From positions 109,351 to 173,350 of the forward strand of contig NZ_KI421490.1 of the NCBI RefSeq assembly GCF_000473045.1: DNA of 64,000 nucleotides, in the 5' to 3' direction. Shown in pieces: positions 60,265 to 64,000 of the stretch. Below the pieces are notes generated by a model that was given only the letters and a program-made list of their open reading frames with translations, was not told where the DNA came from and made no database searches. A program made the position numbers and the translations under genes. This stretch comes from Bradyrhizobium sp. WSM3983. Its GTDB lineage: Bacteria > Pseudomonadota > Alphaproteobacteria > Rhizobiales > Xanthobacteraceae. Within the stretch, counting starts at the first letter, position 1. Each line of letters opens with the position of its first letter.

Positions 60265-60597
60265 ATGATTAAAGCGCGGACCGCCAAATTCCAGATCGGT
60301 CAGGTCGTTCGCCACCGGATCTTCTCGTTCCGGGGGGTGATTTTCGACATCGATCCGGAATTCAACAACACCGAGGAGTGGTGGCTGTCGATCCCCGAGG
60401 AAGTGCGGCCCCACAAGGACCAGCCGTTCTACCATCTGCTCGCGGAGAACGCGGAATCCGAGTACGTCGCCTATGTCTCCGAGCAGAACCTCTTGCCCGA
60501 CGAGTCCGGCGAGCCGATCCGGCATTCCCAGGTGACCGAGATCTTCATCAAGAACAAGGATGGCGGCTACCGCCCGCGCAATCCCTCGCTGAACTGA
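60265..60597 (+). CDS. hspQ: heat shock protein HspQ
   Basis: 110 residues, near family length. IGQVVRHRIFSFRGVIFDID, EFNNTEEWWLSIPEEVRPHK and DQPFYHLLAENAESEYVAYV followed by SEQNLL match HspQ, a hemimethylated-DNA-binding-like fold that in enterobacteria helps Lon-dependent proteolysis. GACGGAGG precedes the ATG. A bidirectional terminator follows. Confidence 0.95.
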   Translation: MIKARTAKFQIGQVVRHRIFSFRGVIFDIDPEFNNTEEWWLSIPEEVRPHKDQPFYHLLAENAESEYVAYVSEQNLLPDESGEPIRHSQVTEIFIKNKDGGYRPRNPSLN

Positions 60598-60642
60598 GCC
60601 ACGCTTCCTTGACCTGAGCTTCACCGCAAACAAGCCGTCAGT

Positions 60643-60673
60643 AAAAAAAGGCGCTCGAACTGAGCGCCTTTTT
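60643..60673 (+). terminator. bidirectional terminator between hspQ and ialB
   Basis: AAAAAGGCGCTC (60645-60656) and GAGCGCCTTTTT (60662-60673) form a 12-bp stem with T runs on both strands. It serves two convergent genes. Confidence 0.9.
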
Positions 60674-60695
60674 CATGTCCGGGATCTGAGCCCGA

Positions 60696-61505
60696 TTACT
60701 TCTGAGCGGTCGGGGGGGCTCCGGGCGCGCTACCCTGCTGCTCGAGCTTCTTGCGCTGCTCGTCGGCCTTCTTCTGAAGCTCTTCCTGAAGCTTCTTCTG
60801 GGTTTCCTCGAACACCTTCGGATCGGTCGGCGGACCGTCATAGGCCTTCTGGAATTCACCGGCGAGCGGCAGCGGCAGGGTCAGCGGCGCACCATTGGCG
60901 TTGATCGCCTGCACCACGAGGTTCTGGCCCTTCTTCATGTTGGCGAGGAGCTCGGGCGTCGCTTCGTAGTCCGACATACAGCCGTTCTGGAAGCAGATCA
61001 CATACGGGCTCTGCAGCGGCGGGTTGTTGTCGACGATGATGCGGGTGCCGTGCACGAGCTGCATGCCGAGCGGCAGCGTCACGCGCAGGATCTTCTTCGG
61101 CTCGCCTTCCGGCTCGATGATCACGGCCGCGATGACAGGCTGGCCCGATTCGATGCGACCGTCCTTGCCGGTGAAGCAGACCTGCTTGGCGTTGGCATCC
61201 TGGCCCTTGAGGCAGAACTTGGTCCAGGGGGCGTAGATCAGCTGGATCTGCTGATCCGCGGGCTGGGCGCCCTGCGCTGCCGGAGCGCCCTGCTGGGCCG
61301 GGGCCTGCTGGGCCTGGGGAGCCGGCGCGGGGGCCGCAGCCGGAGCCTTGGGGGCAGCCTTCGGAGCGGCCTTCGGAGCGGCCTTTGGCGACGGCGCGGG
61401 AGCCTGAGCCTCAGCGGCAAACGGGACGACCAATGCCGTCGCCGTCATCAGGGCGAGAAGTCGCCCGCGCGGCCGGACGGACGCGGCCAAATAACGGAAA
61501 TTCAT
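60696..61505 (-). CDS. invasion-associated locus B (IalB) family protein
   Basis: 269 residues. Signal peptide ending near PFAAEAQA; a Pro/Ala/Lys linker with four APKA repeats (about 36-60) and Gln/Ala-rich tract; IalB domain (about 88-225) with YAPWTKFCLKGQDANAKQVC, ILRVTLPLGMQLVHGTRIIV and YVICFQNGCMSDYEA (two cysteine pairs); and a Lys/Glu-rich coiled-coil tail (KKLQEELQKKADEQRKKLEQ). A periplasmic or outer-envelope protein; in Bartonella the family is tied to invasion, and in free-living relatives the role is unknown. Confidence 0.93.
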   Translation of the reverse strand: MNFRYLAASVRPRGRLLALMTATALVVPFAAEAQAPAPSPKAAPKAAPKAAPKAPAAAPAPAPQAQQAPAQQGAPAAQGAQPADQQIQLIYAPWTKFCLKGQDANAKQVCFTGKDGRIESGQPVIAAVIIEPEGEPKKILRVTLPLGMQLVHGTRIIVDNNPPLQSPYVICFQNGCMSDYEATPELLANMKKGQNLVVQAINANGAPLTLPLPLAGEFQKAYDGPPTDPKVFEETQKKLQEELQKKADEQRKKLEQQGSAPGAPPTAQK

Positions 61506-61765
61506 TGCAGAAAACCCTTTCTGAACGGGAAGTGCCCGAACCGCTCCGAAGCGCCGAACCGAGCCGCCTTGGGCGCGGCTCTCTCCCCGTCAATTGAGGC
61601 GGATACGTGACGGGCTCGGCGCTCGTGCGCGATTGCGTGCCTTCTTAACGTGGTCGACGGAAAGATCAATGCCGACAAGCGTCTTTGGCCGTTTCCGGGA
61701 GGGCACTCAGTGAAATCCCTGTGATAAGATTCAGCCCCTGCCGGCCCTCGAATCAACGTGTCCGA

Positions 61766-63613
61766 ATGTTCATGTTCCCGCGCCTGCTCGAGGGCCCCAG
61801 TCTCCGCCTTGGCAGCCTCGCGTTGACCCTCACCATCGGGCTATCGGCGGTCAGCGGCGTGCGGGCCGAGGCGGTCCACGCGATCGCCATGCACGGCAAG
61901 CCGGCGATGCCGGCCGATTTCACCCACATGCCCTATGCCAACCCTGATGCCCCCAAGGGCGGCCGGCTGACCTGGGGCATCCTCGGCACCTTCGACAGCC
62001 TCAATCCGTTCATCGTGAAGGGATTGGCCGTGCAGCCGATCCGCAACTACGTGGTCGAGAGCCTGCTGGCGCGCGGCCAGAACGAGCCGTTCACGCTCTA
62101 TGGCCTGCTCGCGAAATCCGTCGAGACCGATGACGCGAGAAGCTACGTCACGTTCCGTATCGATCCCCGCGCGCGCTTCTCCGACGGCAAGCCGGTGCAG
62201 GCCGAGGATGTGCTGTTCTCCTGGCAGCTCCTGCGCGACCATGGCCGTCCCAACCTCCGGCAATACTACGCCAAGGTCGCCAAGGCCGAGGCGCCCGATC
62301 CCCTCACCGTCCGCTTCGACCTCACAGGCGCCAACGACCGCGAGCTGCCGCTGATCCTCGGCCTGATGCCGATCCTGCCGAAACACGCGGTCGACGTCGC
62401 GACCTTCGAGGAGACGACGCTGACCGGGCCGATCGCCTCGGGCCCGTACCGCGTCACGGCGGTCAAGCCCGGCGCCAGCGTGACGCTCTCGCGCAATCCC
62501 GATTATTGGGGCCGCGATCTCCCGATCAATCGCGGGCTCTTCAATTTCGACGAGATCCGGCTCGACTATTTTCGCGAGGCCAACGGCCAGTTCGAAGCCT
62601 TCAAGCGCGGCCTCTATGATTTTCGCATCGAGAACGAGCCGTTGCGCTGGCACGACGGCTACGATTTTCCGGCCGCCAGAAACGGCGACGTGATCCGCGA
62701 AACCATCAAGCCCGGCGTGCCGCAGCCCTCGGAATTCCTGGTGTTCAACACCCGACGCCCGATCTTCGCCGACATCCGCGTGCGCCAGGCGCTGACGCTG
62801 CTGTTCGATTTCGAGCTGGTCAATCGGAACTACTTCTTCTCGCTCTATTCGCGCGTCGCCGGCTATTTTGCAGGCTCAGACCTGTCGGCCTATGCCCGGC
62901 CCGCGGATGCGCGCGAGCGCGAGCTCTTAAAGCCCTTTGCCGCACAGATTCCGCCGGACATCATCGATGGCAGCTACCGCCTTCCCGTCACCGACGGCTC
63001 GGGGCGCGACCGGACGACGCTGCGCGCGGCGCTCAAGCTCCTGTCGGACGCCGGCTACGATCTCGATGGCACCGTGCTGCGCAATCGCGCCACCAAGGCA
63101 CCCTTCACCTTCGAAATGCTGGTGACGACCCGCGACCAGGAGCGTATCGCGCTCGCCTTCCAGCGCGACCTCAAGCGCGCCGGCATCGAACCGAGCGTGC
63201 GTTCCGTCGATCCGGTGCAGTTCGACCAGCGCCGGCTGACTTACGAGTTCGACATGATCCAGAACCGCTGGGACCAGTCGCTTTCGCCCGGCAACGAGCA
63301 ATATTTCTACTGGGGTAGTGCTGCCGCCGACAATCCGGGCACCCGCAACTACATGGGCGCCAGGGATCCCGCGGTCGATGCCATGATCAAGGCCCTGCTG
63401 GAGGCCCGTGATCATACGGATTTTGTCTCCGCGGTGCGGGCGCTTGACCGCGCTTTGATCGCGGGCTTCTACACAATCCCCCTGTTTAACGTATCCGAGC
63501 AATGGATCGCGCGCTGGAATCGGATAGAACGACCATCGACCACTGCGTTGTCCGGCTATCTGCCGGAGACCTGGTGGTCGAAGGGTGAGCCTCAAGCCAG
63601 TCCAGCGAAGTGA
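61766..63613 (+). CDS. YejA-like extracellular solute-binding protein, family 5
   Basis: 615 residues. Signal peptide around SLALTLTIGLSAVSGVRAEA. HMPYANPDAPKGGRLTWGIL, GTFDSLNPFIVKGLAVQPI and SYVTFRIDPRARFSDGKPVQ are characteristic of the YejA group (microcin C/peptide transporter), as is QNRWDQSLSPGNEQYFYWGS. No permease or ATPase follows; the next gene is an acyl-CoA synthetase. The ATG at 61766 or 61772 is possible. Confidence 0.9.
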   Translation: MFMFPRLLEGPSLRLGSLALTLTIGLSAVSGVRAEAVHAIAMHGKPAMPADFTHMPYANPDAPKGGRLTWGILGTFDSLNPFIVKGLAVQPIRNYVVESLLARGQNEPFTLYGLLAKSVETDDARSYVTFRIDPRARFSDGKPVQAEDVLFSWQLLRDHGRPNLRQYYAKVAKAEAPDPLTVRFDLTGANDRELPLILGLMPILPKHAVDVATFEETTLTGPIASGPYRVTAVKPGASVTLSRNPDYWGRDLPINRGLFNFDEIRLDYFREANGQFEAFKRGLYDFRIENEPLRWHDGYDFPAARNGDVIRETIKPGVPQPSEFLVFNTRRPIFADIRVRQALTLLFDFELVNRNYFFSLYSRVAGYFAGSDLSAYARPADARERELLKPFAAQIPPDIIDGSYRLPVTDGSGRDRTTLRAALKLLSDAGYDLDGTVLRNRATKAPFTFEMLVTTRDQERIALAFQRDLKRAGIEPSVRSVDPVQFDQRRLTYEFDMIQNRWDQSLSPGNEQYFYWGSAAADNPGTRNYMGARDPAVDAMIKALLEARDHTDFVSAVRALDRALIAGFYTIPLFNVSEQWIARWNRIERPSTTALSGYLPETWWSKGEPQASPAK

Positions 63614-63617
63614 CGCC

Positions 63618-64000
63618 GTGAACCAGCCAGCCGTATCGCCGACGCTCGACACGCTGTTCCAGCGGACGCTGATGCGGCAGCCGCACGCGCCCGCTCTGCT
63701 TGATCCCCTCAACAAATCCCGCATCACCGGACACCAGCCGCGGCGGCTGACCTACGCCGAAGCCGACACCGCCATCGAGGCGCTGTCGGCGCATTTCGTC
63801 GAATCGGGCCTGCCGGCCAATTCGGTGATCGCGATCCAGTTGCCTGCTACCGTCGAGTTCGTGCTGACGGTGCTCGCCGCACATCGCGCCGGCCTCGTGA
63901 TCGCGGTGCTGCCACTGCTGTGGCGGCAGGCAGAGCTGGCGGCCGCGCTCAACCGCACCGCGGCGCGCGCCATCGTCACCTTGAGCAAGGTCGACGGCGT
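63618..64000 (+). CDS. AMP-binding acyl-CoA synthetase, N-terminal part (cut by window end)
   Basis: At least 127 residues from a GTG at 63618, four bases after the preceding stop, continuing past the window. SPTLDTLFQRTLMRQPHAPA, RLTYAEADTAIEALSAHF, VIAIQLPATVEFVLTVLAAH and VLPLLWRQAELAAALNRTA match the N-terminal fold of acyl-CoA/AMP-forming ligases. The catalytic P-loop lies outside the window. The next gene in the cluster cannot be seen. Confidence 0.85.
   Translation, partial: MNQPAVSPTLDTLFQRTLMRQPHAPALLDPLNKSRITGHQPRRLTYAEADTAIEALSAHFVESGLPANSVIAIQLPATVEFVLTVLAAHRAGLVIAVLPLLWRQAELAAALNRTAARAIVTLSKVDG

Overview
The window reads as a chromosomal segment of a Bradyrhizobium-type alphaproteobacterium. 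The evidence is high GC with strongly GC-biased third codon positions, a nasS-nasT pair close to a ferredoxin-type nitrite reductase, a phosphatidylcholine synthase, IalB and HspQ proteins, many ABC transporters, and short palindromic intergenic repeats containing 'gggtgggcaaag', which I know from Bradyrhizobium genomes. No database search was possible, so family names rest on motifs visible in the translations. I see no CRISPR array, insertion sequence, prophage or rRNA; there is one complete tRNA, tRNA-Ser(UGA).

Left part (1-10.7 kb): a secreted phytase-like esterase with a PEP-CTERM tail lies downstream of a 2295-residue modular protein made of two copies of a 918-codon unit (a 434-residue propeller-like module plus four 121-residue Ig-like repeats), a C-terminal phosphoesterase domain and a short tail. 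tRNA-Ser and a small Cys/Tyr-rich secreted protein follow. 10.7-25.4 kb: ilvD; a sugar isomerase/epimerase heading a complete peptide-class ABC transporter operon; nadE; a PhaC-like hydrolase; pncA diverging from glucokinase; and small proteins. 25.4-33.5 kb: a stand-alone receiver protein, an LTXXQ periplasmic protein, and a CUT1 sugar ABC operon followed by a 2-hydroxyacid dehydrogenase. 33.5-42.3 kb: a DUF1993 protein, a PheC-like binding protein, a DUF2147 protein behind a CRP-consensus palindrome, a second PEP-CTERM protein, a cupin/RraA-like pair diverging from the 5-oxoprolinase genes pxpBCA, and gene remnants.

42.6-49 kb is a nitrate/nitrite assimilation block on the minus strand: nasT and nasS (overlapping), a 350-base leader with a sigma54-like element and strong hairpins, a formate/nitrite transporter, nirA, and a flavoprotein reductase in which an Fe-S domain replaces flavodoxin. 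NasT is an ANTAR antiterminator and NasS its nitrate/nitrite-sensing partner, so the leader is the likely control point for the transporter-nirA-reductase operon. 50-64 kb: rimO; a merR/carboxymuconolactone-decarboxylase cassette flanked by reciprocal fragments of its neighbours, an insertion scar; a hypothetical gene; a candidate small RNA; an ArgD-like aminotransferase; a quinone oxidoreductase; terC and pcs; a UbiH-type monooxygenase; an AEC transporter; hspQ; ialB; a YejA-like binding protein; and the start of an acyl-CoA synthetase cut by the window edge.

The features most worth following are the giant duplicated phosphoesterase protein, the nas leader, the rimO insertion scar, and several perfect dyads upstream of genes (2220-2239, 34991-35006, 39340-39360).
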